A model generated the notes under the pieces. It was not told the DNA's origin, ran no database searches, and saw only the letters and a list, made by a program, of their open reading frames with translations. The translations under genes and the position numbers were made by a program. 64,000 nt of DNA from Dissophora ornata (taxonomy: Eukaryota > Mortierellomycota > Mortierellomycetes > Mortierellales > Mortierellaceae). The stretch spans positions 1-64,000 of the forward strand of contig MU616579.1 in NCBI GenBank assembly GCA_025201705.1, given 5' to 3'. Positions 19,530 to 32,900 of the stretch are shown in pieces. Each line of letters starts with the position of its first letter. Position 1 is the first letter of the stretch.

Positions 19530-22500
19530 CTTTTGTTTGTGTATGTGTGAAGGTGTAGAGTGTGTATGTGTAGAGTGTGAATGTGTGTCGATGGTGGAGG
19601 GGCCGTGCTTTGCAAACGAGGGTGGAGAGGGGGAACGGAAAGAGATCTGAAATTCTGAATGGGTAAAGCTGAACAAAAAGCCGTGGACAAATGAAAGGAG
19701 AAGAGAGAAGAGGAACGCAGGACGGGAGGGAGCTCTTATGGGAATCGACAGGAGGGAGGAGGGGGTGATGGAGTGCGATGGTTGTTTGTTGCATGAGCGT
19801 GCAAGGGCGCTGAGGAGAGTTGAACGAGCAGACGAGCGGGCTTTGATCCTCCAGAAGTGAAGGCGGATTGAACATGTTCCACAACACAGACAGCGCTTCT
19901 CGCCTGCTCTCTGCTCGCATTGCCGTGATGGCATAAGAACTCTATTTCGTGCATGTAGTGTGTGCCATGTATCGCTGTTTATCTATAATCAAACTGGTCA
20001 TTTACTCCTGCAAGCCGTCCTTTATGGTTTGAACCAAAGTCCGAACCACCCTCCTCGTTCCTTGCATCTTTTCTCAGGCTCGCCATGAATAAAAAAAGCT
20101 GGATATTTTGTCCGTATGTCCCCAGAGATATATCATACGCTAGCACACGCCTAGTGGACCGCCTGGTTCATCATCCCATCCAAACACGTACCTTGAACCC
20201 CCCACCTTCTCCCGTCTCTCATCGTCAGGCGAGCAACTATAGATTCAATCTTGTAACAATAGCAAACAACCCCTGTTGTCATCATCGCGCATTGAAGGGT
20301 CGGAAAAAATAAAACAACAACAAACAGATGGCCGTTGTGAATGTGGGGACAGAGGGAGATGTATATGGACACCACCAAGAAAAAGATGTATCTCTTCTCG
20401 CCATGTGCGTAAGTGTCTGTGTGATAGATCATGCTTCCAACCCTCTTCTTCCGTTCCGGTGTTTTTGTTGAGCGAGTAGTTTATGGTCTCAACAACCTTG
20501 CGCGTGCAAGGCCAGTAGCGTGGCACTCAGGGGGGTCTATTTTCTCAAATTTTTTTGCCACACATTGCAAACACTAACCTTCAGATCCAGACCGCAAACT
20601 CAAAAGAGAGCAAGAAACCAAGATTGACATTACAAAGTTGGATGAGTGGAATGAAAATGCTACGCGAACGGCGGTGGGTTAACACACTACTGCCAAAGCA
20701 CTGTGCACTGGATTCCTAATTTCAGGTGTGGTTCTAGGTGACTGCAACAGCATGCGTCTTGAGGAAATCATCATCGGTTTAACGGTCAGTCCCACATGGC
20801 AATTCATTCACTCTAGTAAAACAGTAATCCGTTTGGGTAGGTTCGTAGAAAAGGAGAGACACTCATCAGCAGAACACCACTTCTCTGCCCCGTCTTCGTT
20901 GTCGAAACGGTCGGATCAATCGCTGGTCTAAAATTGACACTCGATTCTCACTCCGTTTTTCTCTCGGATTGTTTGCTTTTCCTTCCTTTCCAGATTGGCT
21001 CTCATCTTCCATCTGCAGGGCACCGTTTCTGAACACTAGCTTGGTTTGGTTGATCACACTGACACCCCATCCCTTGCTTTTGCATGTTCCAGTCCTCAAT
21101 CGCCATCTCCTTCCACTCAAAGAAGAAAAACAGAGTTTATCGTCATGGTTTGTATTGGTCAGCCAATGGTTCTCGTCCTTTTCTTCTTTTCTTGATGTCC
21201 ACAGCCTAGCCCACACCAACTTGATCCAGTCGATTCATGGGAGGCGGCGAAGATGACACGAATCCCCCACTGATTTGTGTTTGTATCACGGTGTGCTCTC
21301 ATCGCCTATCAACCGGCACGAGAGTAGGATTTTTTTTGTTTTTGTCAATTCATCGCCTTGTACGACATGAGCAAGCATTGCTCTCCCCCTCTTTTCCCCC
21401 TTGGCAACAATCAATTTTGAACCATTAGGTTGCTTTGTGCCTTCTCTCCATCCTCGTTCTGCAGCCTTGTTTGATAGCCTGCATCTGAGCCTTGCTAATA
21501 ATGCCAACAACTCGGGCACAGAAGTTCTCACACCAACCCCCGCAACAGCAAGTTAGAGCACTGTGCTCCAAAACAACGGCGACTCTTTTCAGGTGCTGAA
21601 TTCATGCGTGTTTGTTGACGTTTTGCGTGTCTACGCCTTGGTCTATGAAAGATGTCGATAGTAATATTGATTTTGTGAGAATTGTTGATGTTCTATGGGT
21701 GTGGAGCAAGGATCTTTGGTCGAGCTAGCCTCCTACTTGCTCTGACACTCTTGAAACACGCAACCACTGGCCGTGGTGCATTTCCCTTGTCAATCCACAA
21801 GAGGGGGACCATTTCTATGTGCCGGATCAGAGCTCGGATTTTCCGTTACTGTGAAAAAAAAAATTCCGAACCCAGAGACCTTCGCCGTCGCGGTTGATAT
21901 TCCTTCCACTGATCTACAGGGAATCCGTTTCGCCTACTCAAGTCTATCTTGAGGTTTTCGTTCAGTAGAAATGAAGTGAAACGATAGGCGGAGCAGCGCG
22001 AGAGTATTTTCAGACCAGATGTGTCTCTGTGGGCGTGAATACACTAGACGTACGTGGCAAACATACGCACGACCTCTGCATCCTCCCAGCTGCAGCAGCA
22101 TCATCATCAGCATGTGAGCATCTGCGAGCAGAGTTTCTTCCTTTCGGCGGTAGGATTAAATAAACTAAGGGACGCAAAACAAACAAGCATGCAGGCATAC
22201 GCACGGCAATACGGTCCTTCCCACCATACCAATGAAAGCGAAAAAAACAACCCTCTATTCTCGAACGCGGGTATGATCCGCTCACATGAGATTATCGAAA
22301 TGGAACAGTGTTTGTGTTTATCGTGAGTGCCCTTCAACGTAATGACCAGTGATGTGAAACGCGATTGTTGCCAGCATCTACTGGGACTCTCTATCCTCCC
22401 TTCGCAGCCAACCTTGTCCTTCTTCTCTTCTTTCGATACTGCCTCGAACGTCGAGCGCCAACAGACCGTTATAGCGGGTAGAGTGCGGGAAACATGGGCA

Positions 22501-24019
22501 TATTGGGCTGTCATTTTTTATTATCAATTTTCTTTGGTTCGAAACAAACAACAATACACTCAAAGAATCATGAGGAGCCCTTGTCTTTTACTTTCGCACG
22601 CAGTTATTTTGAGAGCAGGAAACCCAAATGCAAGCTAAAACACACATACTTTCAACTCTCCCATGAGAGCTGCAGTCAGCTTTACTGCTGGACTGGTCTT
22701 CTGCCCGCGCTTTTTTGTTTTCAGACTTTAACAGTTTATAAAACCAGATTTGTGTGAAGGGCAAGCTGCATCAGACATAAAGAGAGGATGCCACACGAGG
22801 GGGTAACGTGCTACTGCACCTGCGAGATCAATTTCGCCGTTAGATCATTGCAACAAGCTAACGTGTCCAAAACGATACTAACTGCATCCCAGGAAATGAT
22901 GAAAGCAACGAAAAAGGGCGAGGCACTAAAAGGAGACAGGGCTCCAGGGCGGAGGCCGATGGCAGGTTGAGATAGCGAATTATTGCCATTTGGGCAAACG
23001 TTCCTTCGTTGTTACGGCGTCGGTCAATGAACCTTCTTCTATTTCCTGCAAAAAAAAAAAAAAACTCCAGGGTCTCCGAGACTCGTCACGTTTTTTTTGG
23101 TTGTCGATCCTGGAATGTAGGACAAGGCAAACGCGCCAGCAGCCCTCTTTCTATCTTTTATTGCCACGTTCATTGTCCTGAAGGCTCATTTCCCACCCGC
23201 GCCACGCGGCACAAAACATTCTCGGACTTTCAAGGACTTTCGACGCGCCTATTTAAAGAATTTGTGCGTTCAAAGACGATATGGTGGCTTGTGTTATTGT
23301 TGTTCGTTGGACCTCTGATCAGATCAAATCTGGCCCTCACATAAAATTTTTCCTTCTACTGCCTTTCACCTTTTTCACTCCTTCCACACCTTTCCCCCTG
23401 CCACCTCCAATCCTTTCCTTTTTTTCCATCATCCCATCATTCTTTACCTTCACTCCGCTCACGCGCTCTGTCCTTGCTACTCTGACCTTGGTAGGTATTT
23501 TCTGCGCCATTTTGCTGCGCTGGTAGCCAATGACTATCAGTATATATTTTTTCTGTCTCTCTCCCTCTCTATTTCTCTTTTTCACACATTACATGATGAG
23601 GAACAAAAATATATAACTTTCGTTCTTCCTACAGATATCGCTGTGCGGTACTGCTGAGGAAAACTTATCTTCTGATCACACAACACAATGTCCCATAAAA
23701 AGAAAAGAACTACGCGATGAGAAAAAAGATGTTTCTTTTTCCATCCGCAACTCGTTTGTACGAAATATCAAAAACTAACCGAACAAGGTCATGTTTCTGT
23801 CCCGATTCACAGTTATTAGAGCCGATCGATCCAAGGTGTGAAATCATCGAGAGTGGTATTATTACGCTGTATATTGTATGTCGCTGCTAGCATATGGAGA
23901 ATAAAAATGAAAAAAAAAGAATATGTACAAAGTATTCCGTCAAGTTGTTGCTGCTAGCCTGCTCTTTGTTTTGAAATGTCCTGTCCTCGATAATTCCTTT
24001 TTGTGTTGTGTGGTCCGCG
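19530..24019. other. 4.5-kb gene-poor region upstream of the SFP1-like gene
   Basis: Contains only short ORFs without family resemblance or protein-like composition on either strand. It holds several pyrimidine-rich stretches (near 23360-23470 and 23550-23590). It probably carries the 5' UTR and regulatory sequence of the SFP1-like gene and the 3' UTR of the BRI3-like gene. Non-coding RNA cannot be judged from sequence alone. Confidence 0.4.
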
Positions 24020-24698
24020 CTAGTGGATAGCTGGCAGGTCAACGTCGAATTTCTCTTCACACTTGATGCAGACAGTTTCGGTGCGAACACAGCAGCATAC
24101 AATTGGGAAGCATACAACCGATAAACACGTTCTCGCATTCACTCCCAGTGCACTATCATCGCCGTAGATGTAAAGCGTTTTCAACACGGTTAGTTCAGTT
24201 TGATGCACGCGCATGAGATTAACCCGCAAACAACAACAACAAAAAAAGAACAGACACGTACTAGCGTCTTCTCAGCTCATGATATCCTCCCTTGGGACAA
24301 GGTGGCAGTGACGCCGCAATCTGACGCTGCTGGATGATCGCCGGATGTAACGGCAAGATATCGTTGGGTCGTGGCATCGTCGGGTCCATGAATTCTGTTG
24401 GTGGTACATTGGCTGCTCCTGGGTAGTATGCTGACCCACCAGCGCCTTGCTGCTGTCCCATAGCCATGCCCATGCCTGGTCCTGCTGGTCCTCCTCCTTG
24501 CCATTTGCCTTGTTCTGGTCCTCCCATGTATTGGCCGGAAGGGCCGTAGTAGGTGCTACCTTGTCCGTAATATTCTGAAGCCTGGCCTGTGCCCATGGGT
24601 GCAGGTGGGTCGTACATGTTACTGGAGTAGCCTTGACCTTCCTGTGCAGGGGGAGGGAACTGACTTTGTGGGGGCTTGTCTAGTGGGTATTGGGACAT
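24020..24698 (-). CDS. BRI3-like small membrane protein
   Basis: Exons 24698-24262 and 24152-24020 join in phase (RRR|Y|ALGVNARTC) to give 189 aa. The first two-thirds are Pro/Gly/Tyr/Gln-rich (QGSTYYGPSGQYMGG). The C-terminus has one Cys motif before the membrane segment (LPPCPKGGYHELRR), a Cys-rich hydrophobic segment (CLSVVCFPIVCCCV) and a CxxC zinc-ribbon-like end (CIKCEEKFD). This order resembles animal BRI3 and related LITAF-like membrane zinc-binding proteins of endolysosomal membranes. Function in fungi is unknown. Confidence 0.7.
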
Positions 24699-25371
24699 GG
24701 TCGGCCAGTATCTTTGGATATTTAGCGCTGTGTTGCGTTTGAGTATTGCGGCTGAGCGAACTGTGCTCAGTTCTTTATGAGATAGAAAGCAGACAACTGC
24801 GAGGGATTTTGAAGCTTGCTCGAGGGTTAAAGCGCGAAGGGTGGATGGTGGTGTGGTGGTGCGAGAAAGTCTGTTGGAGGCAAAAGAAAAATGGTTCGAG
24901 CCACATCCAAGCGCATGACAATTACTGTTGTCTGACTTGAGTCGTCTTACCTTGTGACTGTTCCCTGTTTGCTTGGCTTTTTTTTTTTCGCCAGGTCTCG
25001 ATCACCTTGACGTTATCCTGACTTCATGCCATGCCCCTCCGTTTGTTGGCATATGCAAGATCAGTTAAACAACATTCCTTAATGTCTACCCGCCTCTCCT
25101 TGACGCAGCCATCAATGCATCTCATAGGGCCATTTTTCATGAATTTTTTTTTTATTTGTTCGCATATAACCCAAGAAGTCGCGCACGTTGAAACAAAAAA
25201 AAAGAAAAGTATTTACAAAGATCTGAATGAAGGAGAAGGAGGAGTTACTACGACTTATATACATTACTTGAAAGAAACGACAGGAGAAAAGGCAGAAAAG
25301 ATCAAACGAAAGACCGGGTAAAGGCAACAAAGAGGCTCTCTCTGAGGAACCATTAGGAATCCAGGAGAGAA

Positions 25372-26432
25372 TTATTTATGCTTGTTAGAAGCCATAGTCT
25401 TCTGGGTAGGATCCTCATCGCGGACAGCGTGGATGGGCGCTTGATCCTGCTTCAAGACATTGTGGGACTCGACCATGCGGATCGCGTCCGAGGCATGTTG
25501 GCTCAAGTTCGGATGGCTCTCAGCCTAAAATAAAAGAAAGCACATCACAAAGTTAGAAAATCAATATAATCATGATGACCATCGAGTTGATGCGAGCGCT
25601 TCCTTGTTGGGATAAAGGAGGGCGAGACAGAGCGAGGCAGATCGAGGAGCGCGAAAAAGGCGTTGAGCTCGATATGCGCGTTGCTCATTGATGCCGTTCC
25701 CCTCCCTTCCCTCGCAGTTGTTGGATGTTGCTCGAGGATCGTGGAAAGGGAGAGGAGACTGGAGGCAGCAAGCGAGCTGTTGTCGAGGGAGGTGAGGACG
25801 GAGAGAGCAACAGAAGTAAAATCATTACTGAAAACGATGCTGCATAAAGGTAATACCTTCAGCTCTTCCATAAGGCTTGATACCATCTCCTGATCGTGAT
25901 CCTGCTTCCTGTGACCCCTCTTTGTGCCAGAATGGATCAAGTCCGCCTTCAATTGATCCTCCAATGTGTCTTCAAACGTCGACGGCGACGATGACATTGA
26001 ACTACCCCGCGCCTTGCCGCTACTGTGGCTGGCTTCTTTGCTGTGCTTGCCCTTGCCTGTTGTTCCTGCACTCTTCTTCTTACTATCGCTTCCGCTGTGA
26101 TTATCCTGATGCATGTGGCTGAATGGATTGTTCATCGCGAGACCCATCTCCTTCATCAGCTCATCTTCAGCGCTTTCGAATTCCTTTACCTCGCGAAGAT
26201 ACTCCTTCGTGGTCTTGTCGATACTGTCAGCCAGCTGCTCAGCTTTACGCTCCAGCTCCTCGGCAACCTTCTTGGCAGAGTCGGCCCAATTAGGCGAGGA
26301 GGAGTCCTTTTTGTGAGAAGTCATGGACGAGTAGGCACTCGGGTGAGAGCTGTTGGCAATGGCCACCAAGGGGATACGGGACATGGGGACGCGAGGGAGT
26401 CCCATGACGACAGAGCGGATCGCGTAGGCCAT
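25372..26432 (-). CDS. Unknown protein with mitochondrial presequence-like N-terminus
   Basis: Exons 26432-25857 and 25524-25372 join in phase to give 242 aa. The start MAYAIRSVVMGLPRVPMSR is basic, lacks acidic residues and fits a mitochondrial targeting sequence. A helical charged stretch follows (KKVAEELERKAEQLADS), then a Ser/Lys/His-rich region, and the C-terminus NVLKQDQAPIHAVRDEDP. No domain is recognised. The 332-bp intron stays open in the exon 1 frame for about 100 codons, so an alternative product with intron retention is possible. Confidence 0.6.
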
Positions 26433-27345
26433 TATATGAATGTGATGTGTATGAGAGGAGGGAGGAAGAGTGTGAGAGAGATTGAGAGAGAGAGGTAGCG
26501 CGCGGTTGTGTGCTGAGTGTGTGGATGGGAGTGAGTTGAAGAAGGGAAGAGGAGAGCGACGATAGCCTCGATATTTATTGTGTGTCAACGGTCGGCCACT
26601 GACAACAAACAACTAATCGGGGACCCATGGGAGAAACATGAACAGCTGCTTTCGTGTTAGATTTCACTTTATGCAACGCTTTTGAAGCTATTTCATGGCA
26701 CTGAACCTTCATCTAACGTGACTAAAATGAACTTTCTAGTAGTACAGCGCCAAAAAAGGTGCTTTTCTGTGCTATCGAACTTCCTTGCTCTTCCTCCGTC
26801 GTCCCCACTCTCTCCTCGATCGTAATGCTCTGCTCTCCAACATCGAATCACATCCAAGTCAGCCCCAGTATACGTGATCAAGGGATGAAGGGAAAGCCGG
26901 GAACGCAAGCATCTGCACCATTCCCGTCGACTGGGAACAAGGCAACGAAACAGAAAGAGATCAACGGCATGAACACAAAGCAAGCTACAACAGTAATTGG
27001 GGTCCAATGGTTTACAAGAACGCGTGTCTTAACACAGCCAGACAGGAAATGGGCAATTATACCTCCAAATTTGGAGTGTGATGTTGGTCAACACCTCGCG
27101 TTCCACACCGAAAACTTTAATTTAGTTGTTGCGTTTCTTCACGTGAAGCGATCTTATTCCGGGATGAGCGAAAACGGGAACGACTTTCTTTGGTGGTTGA
27201 CTTTTTCTAACCTTGCAGATCGTGCTTATACACACATTACTCACAAAAAAAAAGACAGAAACGGGTCATTTCCCAAAATAGGAAGAATGCGGGGAGGCAT
27301 CATGATGCTACCATTTATTTTGAGCTTGCCGATCCGTTGGGCAGT
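26433..27345. other. Intergenic
   Basis: 5' region of the mitochondrial-like gene and flank of the NLR locus. The + strand ORF at 26759-27349 has no family resemblance. Confidence 0.35.
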
Positions 27346-27349
27346 TTGA

Positions 27350-28557
27350 AGCATCACGCCAAGGCGCAGGCAGGTTACACGAAGGCAGAAAAATGGAGGT
27401 AAGCAATATTCTGTGCAGGATGTAAATCCAACGGTCCCCGACATTGCAACAGTCCCTCAGCACATTTGTGCAAAGGACATGGATCAGCCTCCAGACATAA
27501 ACAAATTGCCAAAAGTCGATGAGCGTCTCGAGAACATGTCGCAGCTCGTTCACTGCCTCGCTCTTTTACAGCCTAATCAGTTGCCAAAGGATGCACTCGA
27601 CCAGTCTGAGCGCGTCTGGTAAAAGGCCACTGAACATGGTACAGTTGAGCACGTTAGGTTAAAGACACTGGTGATCAACATTCTCAAAGAATTCTCTCAC
27701 GATGAATTCAAGGATGCGAATATTGTCTCGCAAGTCGTGTGCCTGGTCCCGGTTCTCGAGAAACACGAACTCCAGAAATTACTCCAGAAGTTGTTCCATG
27801 GAATCGAGCAATCGGAAATGCTGGGTTTCGATCTACTCGAAGGACTGGTACAGCTTGTTCAATGCGCTTGTCCTGGCCACCCCAACGCCGATAACTTGGC
27901 CAGGGTACTGGAGCTCGTCAGTAGACACCTAAGAGGCACTCACGAGCAGTCGCCAACCAATTAGCATTGACGGTATCACGGGTCTTGGATGCCATGGTGG
28001 ACACCAAGATCAAGGATCTAGACCGCGAAAAGCTGCATGCAAATCTCGCTGCCTATCACATAGGCTGAAAGGCGAAACTGACCCGCACATGGTCTATAAA
28101 GCAGCTTACGCCTTTCAAGCATTGTTGTACGTCCCGAATGATGAAACACCATGGCAAGCGATGCAGCGGCGCATAGGAAAAGCGAACCAGGGGGTTGCGG
28201 GACTGATGAATACAGTTAAAGGCTTGTATCTCAACCAATGTATGGAAGGTTTGAGCTATATTCAAGAAGGGGTTTCTGGAGTAGTAGAGGTCTTCGTAGT
28301 AGCTAAAAGCGTTTGTGAAGACGTCAGCGCTCTGGCAGGTAGTGGGCACCAACTTCTAGAGTGTCTCAAAGAAGGATTGAGCTTTAGTCGCAAACGCGCC
28401 CGGTATCTGGCATTACATGGTGTAGATGTCTTTCTTCGAAATGGCTAGCTCATCGATTTCAAGAGACTGGCTTGTGAAGCACTTCACCATTGTAATCCCG
28501 CCTTTCAATGGGAATCATGTCAACATCTCGGGGGAGCTCGCCTCTAATCATCACATA
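27350..28557 (+). pseudogene. Decayed duplicate of the N-terminal half of the NLR at 30-32 kb
   Basis: Follows the downstream gene block for block: AKAQAGYTKAEKW, then DMDQPPDINKLPKVDERLEN, LPKDALDQSERVW, ILKEFSHDEFKDANI, EKHELQKLLQKLFHGIEQSEML, AAYAFQALLYVPNDETPW, SFSRKRARYLALHGVDVFL. Visible lesions: TAA where the other copy has TTA (27620-27622); a 10-nt deletion near 27956 removing the DYI codons; a frameshift near 28070; TAG in place of CAG (28446-28448); an extra G near 28534. It stops before any NACHT domain. Confidence 0.8.
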
Positions 28558-29969
28558 AGATGGTCAAGAAAAACCAACGAGATTGGGAGGATTGTTTGCA
28601 ATCATCGCAATTGCAGCTAATTATTGTGCCAGGAAGAAGTTGGAAGCAGCCCGCTCTTACAAGTAGCGTTCCCCTTACAATACCTACATTACAGGCGTAA
28701 GACTATTCGACACAATCTCTGTGGGTCGCCCACAAACGGCAGGTGAGTATTAAGCAGATATGGCTCTTGGAGAGCTCTTGACTCGATGATTAAATTTCTG
28801 CAGATCCCTCACACCCAGAGATACTGCTCACACCCACCCTCCACGCAATAGTGGTAAAACCATTAAAGGGCCAGAGATGAAAACAATACCGAAACGATAG
28901 ACGCCGATCAATGCTTCCAAACGTACAGAACCTTATGTGTCTTGTAGTGCTTCTGAAGTCAAACTGCGATGTGGCGTGTATTGGAGCTGTGCACTCTGTT
29001 CCTTGTATTGCCGCATTTCCCACTTATGGCTTGTAACATCCGCATGACAAAATCAATATCCTGGCGTATGATTTCGGTACTTTCAGAGTCACATTGCATG
29101 ACTCGGAGCGTTATGGAGTCCAAGAAGGGAGGATGGTGTGAGGCACTGTTGTCAATGGCTCTACAGCGGCGAAGGCAAGAGGCGAAGCATAGAAAGACTG
29201 CTTTTCTATTAGAGCCCACGACAAGTTGCACGAGAGACAGGGACTTGGAGTGCTGTTGCACTTCAGTTATGAAAGAAAATGTTTCTTTCGTTCCTCTGTC
29301 CCACTTTTCCTCAACCTCCCAGGAGATGCCATCTATCCTTCTAGTATCTTTCTTCTCTCTTCTCGAGCCTGTCCGTTGGACCTTATTAAGCACAGTGCAG
29401 CAGCGTGTATAGGTAATCCGCAATAACTTTGTCCGTTACTGAATCAGGTCACTCGAGCTAGTGATGGTTTTAGAACGACTGCGGCCAGAGAGCATGTGGT
29501 TTAGGAGAGTGAGTCTGCGTGTGTGGTGGATAATAACACTTTACGTTTGATAACAGACGTATTTGCAATAAGTTTAGACCATCGCTCTACTCAACCACCT
29601 TGGAACGGTAGTCTGTACCGACAGTCCTGAACAACAGGAACGCATATTTGTATACGAGGTGAGAAGCGCGTCATATGCTGGTATTGAAACTCTCTTGTTC
29701 GATGAGAGGCACTTAGTCTTAACCGTTACTTTGGTCAAAATACAACAAGCCTTCTGCAATGACGACAATCACAACGTCCACATACCATCTTTCTGCATAC
29801 AAATCCATTACATCCCGGTCATATTCATCAAGTGTTTAGTGCATTCTCGGGCTACTACAGCCTTCCTGTGCTTGACATCAGAGCCGCTAACACTGCCATC
29901 AAATCTACTCTCCGATAATCAGGAACAAGAGGGGAAAAAGAACAAGCAAGTGGGCGATCAGAGATCGAT
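28558..29969. other. Spacer between the duplicated NLR N-terminal copies
   Basis: No supported gene. ORFs at 28969-29412 (+) and 28959-29423 (-) overlap each other and show no family features. Confidence 0.35.
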
Positions 29970-32900
29970 ATGCTCAGTAGTCCGTTTTCACCATGGAGAA
30001 GCGTTCTCGCGTCACAAGTCGCATTGGATTTGGCCAATGTTTATTTGGAGAACGCGCGCAAAGCGCAGAGTTCTGAACAGGCTCTTACGTTTTGTAAGGA
30101 TGCAGGGAAAGCCTTGGCCCGCATAAGGACGTCCGCGAGAAAAACCTATGTCTCATCCTTGCGCGCTGAGGATCGAGCCCTGTGCAATGAGATTGCGACC
30201 ACTTATTCTGAGCTCGGCGAACTGTTGAACGGCTTGGGGTGTCCCACCAAAGCACAGGCTTGCTACAAGAATGAAGAAAAATGGGGGTATGTGATCGACA
30301 ATAATATTCTTTGTCGGACGTTCAAGACTCGTATATCTAACTGCATTATGATGCTGCAAAACCAATATGCTGCAGAGGACGCGTTCAGTTGCAAGGTCAT
30401 CAACTTCTCTCACCGACAACATCGCATCTCCTTCAGCCGCAGACCCCACTGCAGACCCTACTGTGGACCATGCCGCATGTCAGTCTGTCGTCCACGTAGT
30501 GTCCCCTCCTCTTTCTCTTCCTCCTCTTCGTTCTCTGATTCAGGACATCGCAAGTCACGACATTGCAATAATCCCTCCGCATATTTTTGCAAAGGACATG
30601 GGTCAACCTCCGGACATAAACAAATTGCCAAAGGTCGATGAGCGTCTCGAGAACATATTCCAGCTCGTTCACTGCCTCACCCTTTTACAGTCTAATCAGT
30701 TGCCAAAGGATGCACTCGACCAGTCTGAGCGCGACTGGTTAAAGGTCACTGAACATGATAAAGCTGAATACGATAGGTTGAAGACGCTAGCAATCAACAT
30801 TCTCAAGGAATTCACTCATGATGAACTCCAGGATGCAAATATTGTGTCAGAAGTCGTGTGCCTGGTCCCGATTCTCGAGAAACACGAACTCCAAAAATTA
30901 CTCCAACGGTTGTTCCATGGCATCGAGCAATCGGAAATGCTGGATTTTGATCTACTCGAAGGACTGGCACAGCTTGTGCAATGCGCACGTACTGGCCACC
31001 TCAACGCCGATAATCTGGTCAAAATACTGGAGCTCATCAGCAGACGCTTAAGAGGCACTCACAAGCAGTCGCCAGATTACATCAACCAATTAACATTGAC
31101 GGTGTCACGGGTCTTTTGAATGCCATGGCTGATACCAAGATCAAGGGTCTAGACCGCGAAATGCTCCGCGCACCTCTCGCTGCCTATTTGAGTAAACTAA
31201 AAGGTAACACTGACCCGCACCTGGTCTACCAAGCGGCCTACGCCTCTCAGGCATTGTTGTACGTCCCAGATGATGAAACGCCATGGAAAACGACACAGCG
31301 GCGCACAGGAAAAGTGGTCAAGGGCGTTGCAGGATTGGTGAGCGCAGTTAAAGGCTTGGATCTCAACCAATTTATGGAAGGGTTGAGCCATATTCAAGAA
31401 GGGCTTTCCGGAGCAGCAGAGGCCTTTGCAGTGGCCAGAAGCGCGTATAAAGACGTTAGCGTTCTGGTAGAGAGTGAGAAACAATTTCTAGAGTGTCTCA
31501 AGGACGGATTAAGTTTCAGCCGCAAGCGTGCCTAGTATCCGGCATTACGTGGTGCGGATGTCTTGCTTCGAAATGGCCAGCTCATCGACTTCAAGAGACT
31601 GGTGTGTGAAGCACCTTGCCGGCGTGATCCAGTATTTCAATGGGGATTATGTCAGCGTCTCGGGAGCTTGCAGCCAATGAGCAGTGTGATGGCGACTCTG
31701 GAACAAGTGCTGTTGCATTTCTAGGGGAGATTTATCAAAACGACGATGTCTGGGGCCGTCATACCAACATCGTGCAATTAATCCTCGATATCCTCATTCA
31801 GCTGTCAGCTTTATCCAGAAGAGAAACGCAAGGTATGAAGGGAGAGGAAAAGGGCAATGATAACGACTGTTGACAGTGTTACAAAACTTATCTATATGTA
31901 ATTAAACACTGACATGATCGATTCATTGAAACGCGACAGCCGCCAAAGGCTTGCTCCAGGAGTTGGAGACGGATGGGGATGCCAAGAAGCAAGCGCTTTA
32001 CCGAATATGCCTTGAGGGCGGTCCAGGTGCACATCCATAGAAGGCCACCTTGCCGTCACTATTGTCGACGTCCCTGCTGGACCGTGTTCAAAACAATCCA
32101 GACACCGAAACTCGTTTGCGCCAACTTAAAGTTCGACGAGAAAAAGAAAAAAGCAAATCCATGTTTGTTTCCCCACAAGCCAAAGCCAACCTAAAAGCCA
32201 GTGACGACACACTATTCCCTTTGATGGGTAAGGTCAAGGAGTTCCTTGGGAGCGAGAGAAAGGTGTTTTTGGTGCTGGGTGATTCTGGAGCAGGAAAATC
32301 TACCTTCAACCAGGAACTTGAATGCGACCTGTGGAGCAAGTACAAGAAAAATGCCGGCCGAATTCCACTCTTTATCACGTTGGCAGCAATTCCAAATCCC
32401 GAACATAATCTGGTCGCGAAACAGCTAAAGGACGAAGGGTTTAACGAGCGCCAAATACAAGAGCTGAAGGACCGCCGCGACTTCATCTTGATTTGCGACG
32501 GGTATGACGAAAGTCGACAGGCACAACTTGTACACGAGCAACCGACTGAATCTACAAGGAGGATGGCGCGCACAAATGGTGATCAGTTGCCGCAGCGAGT
32601 ACCTTGGCTCCGACTATCGGGATCTATTCCAACCAATAGACCGCAACCAACAAGCAGAGTCGGTCCTGTTTCAAGAAGCGGTTATTGCGCCGTTTACCAA
32701 GGACCAGATCAAGGACTACGTCGAGCAGTTTGTGTCCACGGAGTATCCGCATTGGCAGGTCGACGACTACTTGAAAGCACTTGATCGGATTCCGGGATTG
32801 AGGGATCTGGTAATGAACCCGTTCATGTTGACCTTGTCGCTGCAGGTTTTGCCAGGCATGGCAAATCCAGGACAAAATCTCTCGTTGCCTCGTATTACTA

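Noticed and set aside
28959..29423. ORFs of about 150 aa on both strands
   Set aside because: Mutually overlapping, no family resemblance, lying between decayed gene copies.
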